Positions 1 to 7,306 of a DNA stretch of 14,305 nt are shown in pieces. The notes under the pieces are model-generated. The model was not told where the DNA came from and ran no database searches. It saw only the letters and a program-made list of their open reading frames with translations. The stretch covers positions 1 to 14,305 of the forward strand of contig JAEYQQ010000187.1 of the NCBI GenBank assembly GCA_023409955.1, given 5' to 3'. The stretch's first letter is position 1. Each line of letters opens with the position of its first letter. The position numbers and the translations under genes are program-made. The DNA comes from Bacillota bacterium (GTDB lineage Bacteria; Bacillota; Clostridia; Christensenellales; Aristaeellaceae).

Positions 1-1456
1 CTGTTGTGGGAGTGGCCGTAGGCTCTGTTGTGGGGGTAGGTGTAGCTGTTGGCGTAGGTGTGGGGGTTACGTATTGGAACAATTTTGCCAGCAACGTCTG
101 ATTCGCTGTTTTCCCATCCCCTTTTTCACCAAGTACCTTGATAAAGGCTGCAACGGCCTTTATGGTATCATTATCATACTTTTGGTTCGCTTTCTTAACC
201 AAAAAGCCTAACTGAATCAAACGCTCCTGCATATCCTTCACACGGGGGCCGGTATCCCCCCGCTTTAGGAGAATGTACTCGGTGCATTCTGGCGCCTTCT
301 TATCGTACAAGGCTTTGAGGGTTTTCACACCTGCAATGCCATCCGTTTTCAACTTGGCTGCTTTTTGAAACAGCGCAACAGCATCCTTGGTGCGGCTGCC
401 GAATTCGCCGTCAACAGGCTGCGCAAGGTACCCCAATTCACGCAGGCGGTTTTGCAGCTTCTCCACACGCACCCCGGATGCGCCTTTTTGCAGTTCCACA
501 TACGTTACATGTTCCGGAGCACTGGTTGCATACAGCTTCTGCTGAAGCGTACTTGTCGCAACACCGTCCTGATTTGTGCCCATAGCGTCCTGGAAATAGC
601 GAACTCCCAGTTTTGTATTTGAGCCAAATACGCCATCAATGCTTCCGACAGGATAGCCAAGCTCCTTCAAGCGCTTTTGCAAAGCTCTCACATCTTCACC
701 CCGTGATCCCACTGACAGTTTGGTGTAACCAGTGGAAGCAGGCGCAGGTGTGGCAGTGGGTACCGGATTTTGAGAAGGTACAACTGTTTCTTCGATGTAT
801 TGAATGCGGCTGTTAGTTACCGTAAGGCCAGCAAAATCTTCCGGCGATTCTGCCCAAGAGGCTTTAACCTCATAGGAAAACGGCTGATTGGCTGCCGCAA
901 TGTCCTGGTCTGCCATTTGAACAAGCAGGCCGCCCAGACGCTCAAGCGACTGAGAATCATACAAGCCAACACCTACAAGTAAGGTGCCATCTGCAACATA
1001 TGCATACCGCTCGATGATGATATGCGTCCGTGCCTTATCCGACATCGTCACCCGGTACGTGTTGGTGGCTGCATCAAAGCGGATGGAAGTTATCTCCTGA
1101 GGTATGGCAGGAAAACTCTCCATTCCAGAGAAAGATGCCGCAGCGTATTCCTGCATGACAGAGGTTGGAATGACCAGCTTCCCTGATTCCTGCGTTACCA
1201 GGGGATTCAAATGCCCCCAGTTTGCACCCAGTTGGGACAGCTGTGTCCAGAAAATATGTGGGCTGTTTGCATCATACGCAAATTCCCCCTCAATCCCCAT
1301 GGTACGCATCATGCTGTCCAAAACGGGCACCATTTGATACAAGTGCTCCTCCACCATATCTTCTGGCTGGAGCTGCTGCTGACCGGCAGTTTCTGCAAAT
1401 GCAGCTGATGACATTGTCAGCATTGCTGCCAACAGGATACAAAGCAGCTTTTTCAT
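1..1456 (-). CDS. Secreted peptidoglycan-binding protein (partial, 3' end outside window)
   Basis: The minus frame is open from an ATG at 1456 to the window edge (485 codons, no stop). AAAGGAG lies about 8 nt upstream of the ATG. Residues 1-21 form a signal peptide (MKKLLCILLAAMLTMSSAAFA). Residues about 22-235 are a globular region I do not recognise. Three PG_binding_1-type repeats follow at about 245-307, 315-381 and 390-457. They share the pattern L..G..G..V..LQ.RL.ELG, then D G.FG..T..AV..FQ; the third is the most diverged. From about residue 461 the chain becomes a Thr/Pro-rich linker (TPTPTPTATPTPTT), encoded at about 1-73, and is still going at the edge. Such linkers usually join wall-binding repeats to a further domain, so a catalytic or surface domain may lie outside the window. 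The family binds cell-wall glycan; the enzymatic role here is unknown. Confidence 0.88.
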   Translation of the reverse strand, partial: MKKLLCILLAAMLTMSSAAFAETAGQQQLQPEDMVEEHLYQMVPVLDSMMRTMGIEGEFAYDANSPHIFWTQLSQLGANWGHLNPLVTQESGKLVIPTSVMQEYAAASFSGMESFPAIPQEITSIRFDAATNTYRVTMSDKARTHIIIERYAYVADGTLLVGVGLYDSQSLERLGGLLVQMADQDIAAANQPFSYEVKASWAESPEDFAGLTVTNSRIQYIEETVVPSQNPVPTATPAPASTGYTKLSVGSRGEDVRALQKRLKELGYPVGSIDGVFGSNTKLGVRYFQDAMGTNQDGVATSTLQQKLYATSAPEHVTYVELQKGASGVRVEKLQNRLRELGYLAQPVDGEFGSRTKDAVALFQKAAKLKTDGIAGVKTLKALYDKKAPECTEYILLKRGDTGPRVKDMQERLIQLGFLVKKANQKYDNDTIKAVAAFIKVLGEKGDGKTANQTLLAKLFQYVTPTPTPTATPTPTTEPTATPTT

Positions 1457-1550
1457 GGATAGACTCCTTTCGAACTCCCAGGTTTCCCATATTTTGTTTT
1501 CCATTGATTAGACGACTGATCTAGGCGGCATGTTCCACCCATGCTTTTCT

Positions 1551-1564
1551 TTTACACTTGTAAA
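1551..1564. promoter_or_regulatory. Palindrome TTTACA-CT-TGTAAA, candidate operator
   Basis: This is a perfect 6-bp inverted repeat with a 2-nt centre, about 95 bp upstream of the peptidoglycan-binding gene. Its core TACAnnTGTA has the form of operators bound by BlaI/MecI/CopY-type repressors. No such repressor gene is in the window and I could not place a convincing promoter over it, so the operator role is inference. Confidence 0.3.
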
Positions 1565-1594
1565 CATATACGGAATCGCTGTCGCTAATATGAC

Positions 1595-1628
1595 ATGAAG
1601 CGGGCCTGCTAAAGGCAGCCCGCTTCAT
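1595..1628 (-). terminator. Hairpin after the transporter gene, possible terminator
   Basis: A perfect 11-bp stem (ATGAAGCGGGC at 1595-1605 with its complement at 1618-1628) encloses a 12-nt loop. It begins 35 nt past the stop of the minus-strand transporter gene, where a terminator is expected. The sequence after it on the minus strand is only weakly T-rich, so termination may be inefficient. Confidence 0.5.
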
Positions 1629-1662
1629 AATTGATAAATGGATGGTGATGCAGCTTATGCTA

Positions 1663-3063
1663 TCATACCAGGAATATGGCAACAATCAGTGTAGCCAGCA
1701 AGCCACAGGATACCGGGATCAGGTTTTTGCGGGCAAGGTCGCCGGCTTTTACGTTGCAGATGGCAGCCACTGGGATTACCGCCCAAGGGATAATGGTGCC
1801 GCCATCCACCCAAACAGTGGTAATCTGCCCCAGGGCAGCCAATGTTGCAGCGTTGGCACCGGTGGCTGCAGAAAAGGTTTGGGATAGCGAGCCCAAAAGA
1901 GGCAGGCCGGAACAGCCTGAGCCATCCAGGCCCGTTACTACGCCGATGAGGGACTGCACCACAGCAACCAGGCCTCCCCCCAGCCTGACGTTTTGCGCCA
2001 GGTACAGGCCAAAGTCATTGAGTATGCTGGGGGAGCCTTCGCCAAGGATCTTTGCCGCCACCTCGCCGCTGCCCATAAAGAAGAATCCAGCAATGACAAT
2101 GACCGGTGCGAAAATTTTAATGGCGAACTGAAACCCGTCCTTCACGTTTTCAGAAATGGTTTCCAGGGAGGCAAAAAAATTACCGCGGAAGATGGTAATT
2201 AAGGCAAGCACAATGATGGCCGTGCCGCCTACCAGGGCTGTTGCGTCACCGCCCTTGAACTTGAATATCATCATCAGCACAACATCCATCACAAACAGCA
2301 AGGGAGTAAGCACTGCCATGATATACGATAGGGCTGTGAACTTGCGATGATCATCCGGCAAGGGCTGGACATCCAGTTCATCCTTCTGTCCGGCTGCCAC
2401 CCCAGCTGCCATCTGCGCTTTATTTTCCCGCCGGAACATAATGAAGCAAACCAGTACGGTCACAAAAGACATGGTGGCCCACAGCGGTATACTGGCCATG
2501 ACAACGCTGCCGGTATCCAGCCCTGCAGCCTTAGCGGTGATACCGGGTGCGCCCTGTATGACAAAGTCACTGGATAAGCCAATGCCATGACCGAAGATGT
2601 TCATGGCTACCGCGCACCAGATTTTCGGAAGGCCAGCCTTCAGCGCTATGGGCAGCATGAGAGCGCCCACCAGCGCCACGGCTGGAGAGGGCCATACAAA
2701 CCAGGACACCACAAGCATGACAGCACCTACCGCAAAGAAGGCTGTCTGCCTGCTTTTGATAATCCGCTTCAGTGGCCTTACCATCAGCTCGTCGGCTCCG
2801 ATGCTGGTCAGCCCCTTGGACATAGCAACCACGATGGCAATGACCGTGATGATCCCCAGAAATTCAGAGCCTGAACTGACCAGTGCGTTATAGAGCACTT
2901 GTATAGCGGCGGCAACATTTCCCGTGGCAGCAAGCCCCATGAGAAAAATGCCAATGATACAAGGAAGTACGATTTCCTTTTTGAACAGCAGGATTGTGAT
3001 TATCAACACAGTCATGATCAGATACACATAATGTACAAGCCCTAATGAAACGGCTGTATCCAC
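1663..3063 (-). CDS. Polytopic membrane transporter, ion-transporter (GntP/CitMHS-like) type
   Basis: A protein of 466 aa with roughly 11-12 hydrophobic segments. The start is set by AGGAGG (CCTCCT at 3073-3078 on plus), 9 nt ahead of a GTG at 3061-3063; an in-frame ATG at 3120 lies upstream of this site and would add 19 polar residues. The N-terminal half has one cluster of helices ending near FIMFRRENK. A hydrophilic linker (about KAQMAAGVAAGQKDELDVQ) follows, then a second cluster. The C-terminal half contains GLDGSGCSGLPLLGSL, a Gly/Ser-rich re-entrant-like motif, and later VWVDGGTIIPWAVIP. This two-half layout resembles permeases of the ion-transporter superfamily for organic acids. I cannot assign a substrate. 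It is monocistronic, with a hairpin after its stop. An efflux or antiport role is not excluded. Confidence 0.8.
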   Translation of the reverse strand: MDTAVSLGLVHYVYLIMTVLIITILLFKKEIVLPCIIGIFLMGLAATGNVAAAIQVLYNALVSSGSEFLGIITVIAIVVAMSKGLTSIGADELMVRPLKRIIKSRQTAFFAVGAVMLVVSWFVWPSPAVALVGALMLPIALKAGLPKIWCAVAMNIFGHGIGLSSDFVIQGAPGITAKAAGLDTGSVVMASIPLWATMSFVTVLVCFIMFRRENKAQMAAGVAAGQKDELDVQPLPDDHRKFTALSYIMAVLTPLLFVMDVVLMMIFKFKGGDATALVGGTAIIVLALITIFRGNFFASLETISENVKDGFQFAIKIFAPVIVIAGFFFMGSGEVAAKILGEGSPSILNDFGLYLAQNVRLGGGLVAVVQSLIGVVTGLDGSGCSGLPLLGSLSQTFSAATGANAATLAALGQITTVWVDGGTIIPWAVIPVAAICNVKAGDLARKNLIPVSCGLLATLIVAIFLV

Positions 3064-3116
3064 GCAGATTGACCTCCTCTTTATGCTTTGTTTGGGTGTG
3101 GTAAGCATATATTGGG

Positions 3117-3192
3117 CCAATGGCTTTATTGCAGGCTTTACCGCTTCCCTTGCATTTCAGCCTCTGCCCTGCGCATCCATTGGCTTTATCGC
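3117..3192. repeat. Two-copy direct repeat CCAwTGGCTTTATyGC, 60 bp apart
   Basis: CCAATGGCTTTATTGC (3117-3132) and CCATTGGCTTTATCGC (3177-3192) agree at 14 of 16 positions and start exactly 60 bp apart, upstream of the GTG-started transporter gene. Paired sites could bind a regulator of that gene, or be a chance or decayed duplication. Confidence 0.35.
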
Positions 3193-3206
3193 GGCAAATC
3201 AAAGAT

Positions 3207-3235
3207 GCCCGGCCGTATGGCGGCTCGGCTTTTTT
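3207..3235 (+). terminator. Plus-strand intrinsic terminator with no gene in front of it
   Basis: The arms GCCCGGCCG and CGGCTCGGC pair in 9 positions with one mismatch and one G-T, the loop is TATGG, and six T follow at once (3230-3235). This is a good terminator reading rightwards. No plus-strand gene precedes it, because the gene on the left is on the minus strand. The right arm can also pair, through GGCGGC at 3219-3224, with GCCGCC at 3253-3258, which is followed by TTTT. A short untranslated RNA or insulation of the downstream promoter are possible readings. Confidence 0.6.
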
Positions 3236-3276
3236 AGGGCTTGCAATGTAAGGCCGCCTTTTACTTCAATATAGGC

Positions 3277-3300
3277 AGCGAAACCAAAAGTGGTTCCGCT
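3277..3300 (-). other. Stem-loop in the transporter upstream region
   Basis: A 10-bp stem (AGCGGAACCA with TGGTTTCGCT read on the minus strand, one G-U pair) encloses a CTTT tetraloop. On the plus strand the G-U pair becomes an A-C mismatch, so the RNA fold favours the minus strand. No T tract follows, so it is not a standard terminator. It could be a leader element or a protein-binding palindrome. Confidence 0.35.
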
Positions 3301-3380
3301 TTAAGGGAGATGCAAACGGCGGTTAAAGCTTGCTGACAGGCTGCATACCCTGATGTTTTTGTAAATCATTCAGGCAATCA

Positions 3381-3409
3381 TTGACAGCGTATTTGGCAGC
3401 AGATACAAT
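3381..3409 (+). promoter_or_regulatory. Sigma-A promoter of the CapA-family gene
   Basis: TTGACA (3381-3386), a 17-nt spacer and TACAAT (3404-3409) match consensus in 11 of 12 hexamer positions. The predicted start near 3416 gives a short leader of about 30 nt before the ATG at 3445. It lies downstream of the terminator at 3207-3235. Confidence 0.8.
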
Positions 3410-3444
3410 GAGATCAGCCTATTTGGGGAAAGGATGCCTTTTGT

Positions 3445-4512
3445 ATGCATAAATCGGCCCTTATACTGCTTGCTGTCCTGCTTTTGTGCTTTGTTTTCCC
3501 TGCGGCGGGCGAAACAGCAGATGGCGACTCTTTAACGCTTTCCTTGATCGGCGACTGCAGCATAGGCGATTCCTTTCCATACAGGACCTACGCCTCCGGC
3601 TATGCCAAAACGGTGGATGCCAATGGGTTTGATTGGCCGTTTTCCTTGGTGAAGCATCATTTGGATGCCGATGACCTTACCATTGCCAACCTTGAGGTTG
3701 TTTTTACCACCAGTAAAAAACATGCAAACAAAAAGACCAACCTCATCGCCGATCCTAAGTACGTGGGTGTACTGCTTGACTCCGGCGTGGATGTGGTCAA
3801 TACCGCCAACAACCATTCCTATGACTTTGGGACTGCAGGCTACCAGCAGAGCATGGAAACCCTGGATGCAGCCGGCATTCCAAGGTTTGGCACCTTAAAC
3901 CCTGGCAGCAAGCGAATGGATGAAAAGCTACTGATTCATGAAATAAAAGGCGTGAAAATTGGTTTTATCGGCTTTACCTATCCCCAAAACGAAGATATTG
4001 AACGCATCTCACAACGGATTCAAACACTCAAGGAGCAGGGCTGCGATCTTGTGATCGTTAGCCTGCACTGGGGCCGGGAGCTGAAATCCACGCCCAACAA
4101 CGGCCAGTATACCTACGCGAAAAAAGTCATTGATGCGGGAGCCGATATGATTTATGGCCATCATCCCCATGTCCTGCAGCCGGTGCACTTTTACAAGGGA
4201 AAGCCCATTTTTTACAGCCTTGGCAACTTTACCTTCGGCACCATGGGCAAAGCCGACCCGGACACGGGCATCTTTCAGCTAAAATACCTCTTGACGGATA
4301 ATGGACCTGTTTTAAGTACGTTTTCGGTTATCCCCTGCCGCACCCAAGGCTGGGGGGATTACCGGCCCTATGAACTGACGGAGGATAAGGATCGCCAGGC
4401 CATGCTGAAAAAACTGGTGTTCAAACGGACCACCGAGGGCCTGGAGAACCTGCCGGAATCCTTTGTTTTAACTGGCAGCGTCACCCTTGAAAACGGCGTA
4501 GTCGTAAAATAA
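3445..4512 (+). CDS. Secreted CapA-family (PGA_cap) metallophosphoesterase-like protein
   Basis: A 355-aa protein with an N-terminal export signal (hydrophobic residues about 5-20, likely cleavage near AAGETA). GGGGAAAGGA precedes the ATG by 10 nt. The rest is one PGA_cap domain with calcineurin-like metal-site motifs: IGD (35-37), NLE (82-84), NTANNHSYD (119-127), HWGRE (208-212), GHHPHVLQ (238-245) and SLGNF (258-262). The family is named after CapA of poly-gamma-glutamate synthesis, but many stand-alone members with no capB or capC nearby have no assigned substrate. None of those partners is here. It most likely acts outside the membrane on a wall or capsule substrate; that role is inference. 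It has its own strong promoter and ends inside a bidirectional terminator. Confidence 0.9.
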   Translation: MHKSALILLAVLLLCFVFPAAGETADGDSLTLSLIGDCSIGDSFPYRTYASGYAKTVDANGFDWPFSLVKHHLDADDLTIANLEVVFTTSKKHANKKTNLIADPKYVGVLLDSGVDVVNTANNHSYDFGTAGYQQSMETLDAAGIPRFGTLNPGSKRMDEKLLIHEIKGVKIGFIGFTYPQNEDIERISQRIQTLKEQGCDLVIVSLHWGRELKSTPNNGQYTYAKKVIDAGADMIYGHHPHVLQPVHFYKGKPIFYSLGNFTFGTMGKADPDTGIFQLKYLLTDNGPVLSTFSVIPCRTQGWGDYRPYELTEDKDRQAMLKKLVFKRTTEGLENLPESFVLTGSVTLENGVVVK

Positions 4513-4554
4513 GAAATGGGGAGAAGACTTCACATAGTCTTCTCCCCATTTCTT
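4511..4554. terminator. Bidirectional terminator between convergent genes
   Basis: A perfect 19-bp inverted repeat (4511-4529 with 4536-4554) has a 6-nt loop, and its first two bases overlap the TAA of the CapA-family gene. The outer parts of the stem are A-rich on the left and T-rich on the right. It therefore can end transcripts of the CapA-family gene (rightwards) and of the sugar operon ending at 4573 (leftwards). Confidence 0.88.
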
Positions 4555-4572
4555 ATATGTATGTTTGTTACT

Positions 4573-5400
4573 TTACAGCTGAACAGTAAAACCGTCATAA
4601 GCCACCTGATATCCCTCAGGCATTAGCACCTGTTCCAACTCCTCATGCAGCAGCTGGCCGTTGTGGGAAAAATGAGTGGCGACAAATTGGGTGGAGCTGC
4701 TGATGCAGCCCATATCCATCAGCCTTTGTTTCAGCTCCATCAGGTCCGGCACACCCATATGGTTGGTGCCCTCTTTGAGCTTACCCATGGTGCAGTCAAG
4801 GCTCACCAAGTCCAGGGTGCGGCCCTTCAAAAAATCCCAGGTGGCTGCAGGGAAATCCCCGGTATCATTCCCGTACAAAATCCACTTGCCGCCTTTGCCA
4901 ATCAGGTAAATCAAGCACTTTTCGGACCGGTCGTGCCGGGCCAGCATGGGGATGACGGTATAGCCTGCAATGTCCATAGGAACATATTCCGTAAGCTCCA
5001 CAAAGGCCATATGGGCATCTGCCAAGGTGCTGCCGGGCCATTTTTTCATATAGGCATCAATCTTTGCGCCCAGGGCATCGCTGCCATACAGGGTCAGCGT
5101 CTGATCTACACCGCTGCAAAAGCCTTTCCTGCGAAAGAGCATCTCATCCAGATACAGGTGATCCTGATGGGTGTGGGTGATCAGCAGATGCTGAATGCTC
5201 GGCAGATCCAGGCCATGATGCAGCATGTGCATGTAGCTGTCCGGCGGAAAGTCAACAAGCAGCGTATCATCCACCAGGGCCTGGGAGCGGGTGCGAATGT
5301 TCTTCCCGCCCAGCTCCTTCGCTTTTTTGCAGACATCGCAGTGGCAGAACATGCCCGGCCAGCCCTCAGCGGCTGCTGTTCCAAAATAGGTAAGCTTCAT
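4573..5400 (-). CDS. MBL-fold metallo-hydrolase, PhnP/RNase Z-like, last gene of sugar operon
   Basis: A 275-aa protein. AGGAGAGG lies 7 nt ahead of the ATG, and the gene starts 18 nt after the permease stop, so it belongs to the ABC-transporter operon. Metallo-beta-lactamase motifs are THTHQDH (75-81), RHD (155-157, H156), GNDTGD (177-182), LDCT with a following NHMG (201-216) and THFSHN (242-247). An N-terminal C-H-C-x-x-C group (Cys19, 21, 24) recalls the structural zinc site of PhnP. PhnP is a phosphodiesterase for a cyclic ribosyl phosphate in phosphonate breakdown, but no other phn gene is present. I therefore call the fold and the likely two-metal hydrolase chemistry, not the substrate. 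Its place with a sugar transporter suggests action on an imported or derived metabolite (inference). Confidence 0.87.
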   Translation of the reverse strand: MKLTYFGTAAAEGWPGMFCHCDVCKKAKELGGKNIRTRSQALVDDTLLVDFPPDSYMHMLHHGLDLPSIQHLLITHTHQDHLYLDEMLFRRKGFCSGVDQTLTLYGSDALGAKIDAYMKKWPGSTLADAHMAFVELTEYVPMDIAGYTVIPMLARHDRSEKCLIYLIGKGGKWILYGNDTGDFPAATWDFLKGRTLDLVSLDCTMGKLKEGTNHMGVPDLMELKQRLMDMGCISSSTQFVATHFSHNGQLLHEELEQVLMPEGYQVAYDGFTVQL

Positions 5401-5418
5401 GTAAGCACCTCTCCTACA

Positions 5419-6252
5419 TTACGATTTAACGGCACCGCTGGTAAGCCCGCCGATGATATGACGCTGCATCAGGATGTAAAAGATCAGGATCGGCAGCATG
5501 GACATGCAGAAGGTAGCAAAGGTCAGGCTGTAGTCCACGCTGTATTCGGTTCGGAAGTTATACTGGAACAAGGTAATGGTCCAATGCTTCCAGGAGCGGT
5601 TCAGGGTGATTAGGGGGAGCATGAAGTCATTCCAGATCCATAGGCCATTACGGATCAGCACTGTGGCCAGGATTGGCCGCATCAGGGGCAGAACCACCTT
5701 GACAAAGGTCTGGGCCGGGGTGGCACCGTCGATAAAGGCTGCCTCCTCCATATCTGTTGGGATGGACTTCAAAAAGCCTACATACAAAAACACTGCTTCG
5801 CAGGTCAGGGAGGAAACACACAGCAGTGCAAGACCTGTGGGGTTGAGCATGCTCATAAAGCTGAGCTGCTTGACCAGGGGCATCATTTTCACTTCAAAAG
5901 GGATAAAGATACCCAAGAGCAGGTAAAAGTACATTCCCCGATACCACCGGCTGTGATTCATGGAGCGGGACATGGCATAGCTTAGCATGGGCATGATCAA
6001 TAGATTGCCCAAGATTACAAGCGCCGTAATATATACCGTATTGCCAAAGGCCCTGAAATATTTGCCGCCTTCCAGCACTGATGCAAAATTGTCGAAGTTT
6101 AAGGACTGGGGCAGTGCAAAAAAGCTGGCAGTGTTTTCTGCATAGGTTTTGAAGGCTGTCATCACCGTGATGTACATGGGCAGGAGGATCATCAATACGC
6201 CCAGGGATAAAAGGGTATACACGCCTGCTTTACTGGCCTTGCCAAGCTTCAT
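5419..6252 (-). CDS. Carbohydrate ABC transporter permease, MalG type
   Basis: A 277-aa inner permease with six predicted membrane helices and the EAA loop EEAAFIDGA (169-177) followed by VVLPLMRP, the site that contacts the ATPase. The N-terminal layout (one helix, then a short periplasm-side stretch with ALPQSLNFDNF) is usual for the MalG half of CUT1 sugar importers. Its ATG overlaps the stop of the upstream permease (ATGA, 6249-6252), indicating translational coupling. No ATP-binding gene is present; CUT1 importers of Firmicutes often share an MsmX/MsmK-type ATPase encoded elsewhere. Confidence 0.93.
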   Translation of the reverse strand: MKLGKASKAGVYTLLSLGVLMILLPMYITVMTAFKTYAENTASFFALPQSLNFDNFASVLEGGKYFRAFGNTVYITALVILGNLLIMPMLSYAMSRSMNHSRWYRGMYFYLLLGIFIPFEVKMMPLVKQLSFMSMLNPTGLALLCVSSLTCEAVFLYVGFLKSIPTDMEEAAFIDGATPAQTFVKVVLPLMRPILATVLIRNGLWIWNDFMLPLITLNRSWKHWTITLFQYNFRTEYSVDYSLTFATFCMSMLPILIFYILMQRHIIGGLTSGAVKS

Positions 6253-7169
6253 AGATACACCTTCTTCCTGTTGGAGAAAAAGATTTGCACCGCAGATATG
6301 GTAGCAACAATGAAACCAATCACCACAGCTTCGGCCACGGCATAGCTGAATTTTGTTTCCACAAATGCGTTGGAATAAATCAGCAAAGATACGCTCTCCG
6401 TTACGCCGCCCGGTCCGCCGTCGGTAAGACTCTTGACGTAGTCAAACACGGTAATGCCGCCCTTGATGGTTAGTACCATTACCACCGACAGAACTGGCAC
6501 AAGGAACGGAAGCGTTATGTGAATAAAGCGCTTGATGGCATTGGCGCCATCCATGGCCGCAGCTTCATACAATTCAGCAGGCACTGTCTGCAGCCCGGAC
6601 AGGAACAGCAGCGTTGGCATAGCTACGCCTTGCCATACATGCACAAACAAAATGCCAAAGACAGCGGTGGAAGCATTGGATAAGATATTTTTGCTTAAGA
6701 TGCCTATCCCCAGCGCAGTACCGATGGGCGGGATGGCACGATAAAAAATCTGGTTGAATATAAGACCAACGGTGATCATGCTCAGCACTGCCGGGAAGAA
6801 ATAAGCGGCCCGGAAGAAGGTGATACCTTTGATCTTGCTGTTTAGCAGCATGGCCAGAATAATGCCAAGCACTACGATGCAGACGGTGAGCATGATGCAA
6901 TATCCGGCATTAAATTTCAGCGCGTTTAAAAAACGCGTATCTTTCAATATGTTAGCATAGTTTTTCATACCAACGAAAGCAATCTTTTTGGAGATGCCAT
7001 TCCAGTTGGTCATGCTGTAATAAAAGCCCATGAGCACTGGAAATATGAAAAACAGACTGTATAGTACCATACCAGGCAAACTGAACAGAGCAAAGGTAAT
7101 TTGCTGAGGCCGCCTGAGAGATTGCGGCTTGTTTGCAGCCACTTTCGTGCGCTTAGATAAAGCGGTCAC
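6249..7169 (-). CDS. Carbohydrate ABC transporter permease, MalF/MsmF type
   Basis: A 306-aa protein starting at a GTG (7167-7169), with AAGGAG (7184 down to 7179) 9 nt ahead. An ATG at 7174 has too short a spacing and runs into a stop after two codons, so it is not used. After a basic N-terminus there are six predicted helices, the motif SMTNWNG (52-58) and the EAA loop YEAAAMDGAN (201-210) with ITLP (218-221). These features place it as the MalF partner of the downstream permease, which it overlaps by 4 nt. A 137-nt gap with three possible hairpins separates it from the binding-protein gene. Confidence 0.93.
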   Translation of the reverse strand: MTALSKRTKVAANKPQSLRRPQQITFALFSLPGMVLYSLFFIFPVLMGFYYSMTNWNGISKKIAFVGMKNYANILKDTRFLNALKFNAGYCIMLTVCIVVLGIILAMLLNSKIKGITFFRAAYFFPAVLSMITVGLIFNQIFYRAIPPIGTALGIGILSKNILSNASTAVFGILFVHVWQGVAMPTLLFLSGLQTVPAELYEAAAMDGANAIKRFIHITLPFLVPVLSVVMVLTIKGGITVFDYVKSLTDGGPGGVTESVSLLIYSNAFVETKFSYAVAEAVVIGFIVATISAVQIFFSNRKKVYL

Positions 7170-7202
7170 GGCATGTCACTCCTTCTTTATGAGCGGAATC
7201 CG

Positions 7203-7250
7203 TTTCACCCGGCTAAAAATATGCCATCCGCCGGTGAAAGGCCGATGGCA
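7203..7250 (-). other. Two overlapping, mutually exclusive hairpins between binding-protein and permease genes
   Basis: Fold A pairs 7203-7213 (TTTCACC, one bulged C, GGC) with GCCGGTGAAA at 7230-7239. Fold B pairs TGCCATC (7222-7228) and GCC with GGC and GATGGCA (7244-7250), with a single mismatch. The two share 7230-7239 and cannot form together. Fold A ends about 19 nt before the Shine-Dalgarno of the permease gene. They may tune mRNA stability or permease translation. Confidence 0.5.
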
Positions 7251-7266
7251 CAAAATGAAAAGAGTT

Positions 7267-7296
7267 CCCGGGTGCGGCGCAGCGGCTGCACCCGGG
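7267..7296 (-). other. GC-rich stem-loop just after the binding-protein gene
   Basis: A perfect 9-bp stem, CCCGGGTGC (7267-7275) with GCACCCGGG (7288-7296), starts 10 nt after the stop of the binding-protein gene. On the minus strand the next bases are moderately T-rich (AACTCTTTTCATTTT). This fits a leaky terminator or a 3' mRNA-stabilising stem that keeps binding protein above permease level, as is known for several sugar ABC operons. Confidence 0.6.
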
Positions 7297-7306
7297 GGAT
7301 TAAGTA

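Noticed and set aside
1663..3120. Longer version of the transporter starting at an ATG at 3120
   Set aside because: AGGAGG at 3078-3073 sits 9 nt before the GTG at 3063, and the 19 extra residues are polar and run across the ribosome binding site.
2888..3202. Minus-strand frame of 104 codons overlapping the transporter start
   Set aside because: It overlaps the 5' part of the transporter gene in another frame and shows no protein-like pattern or ribosome site.
4645..5613. Plus-strand frame of 322 codons opposite the hydrolase
   Set aside because: It is antisense to the MBL-fold gene and the permease end, is rich in His and Gln as expected of a mirror frame, and has no domain pattern.
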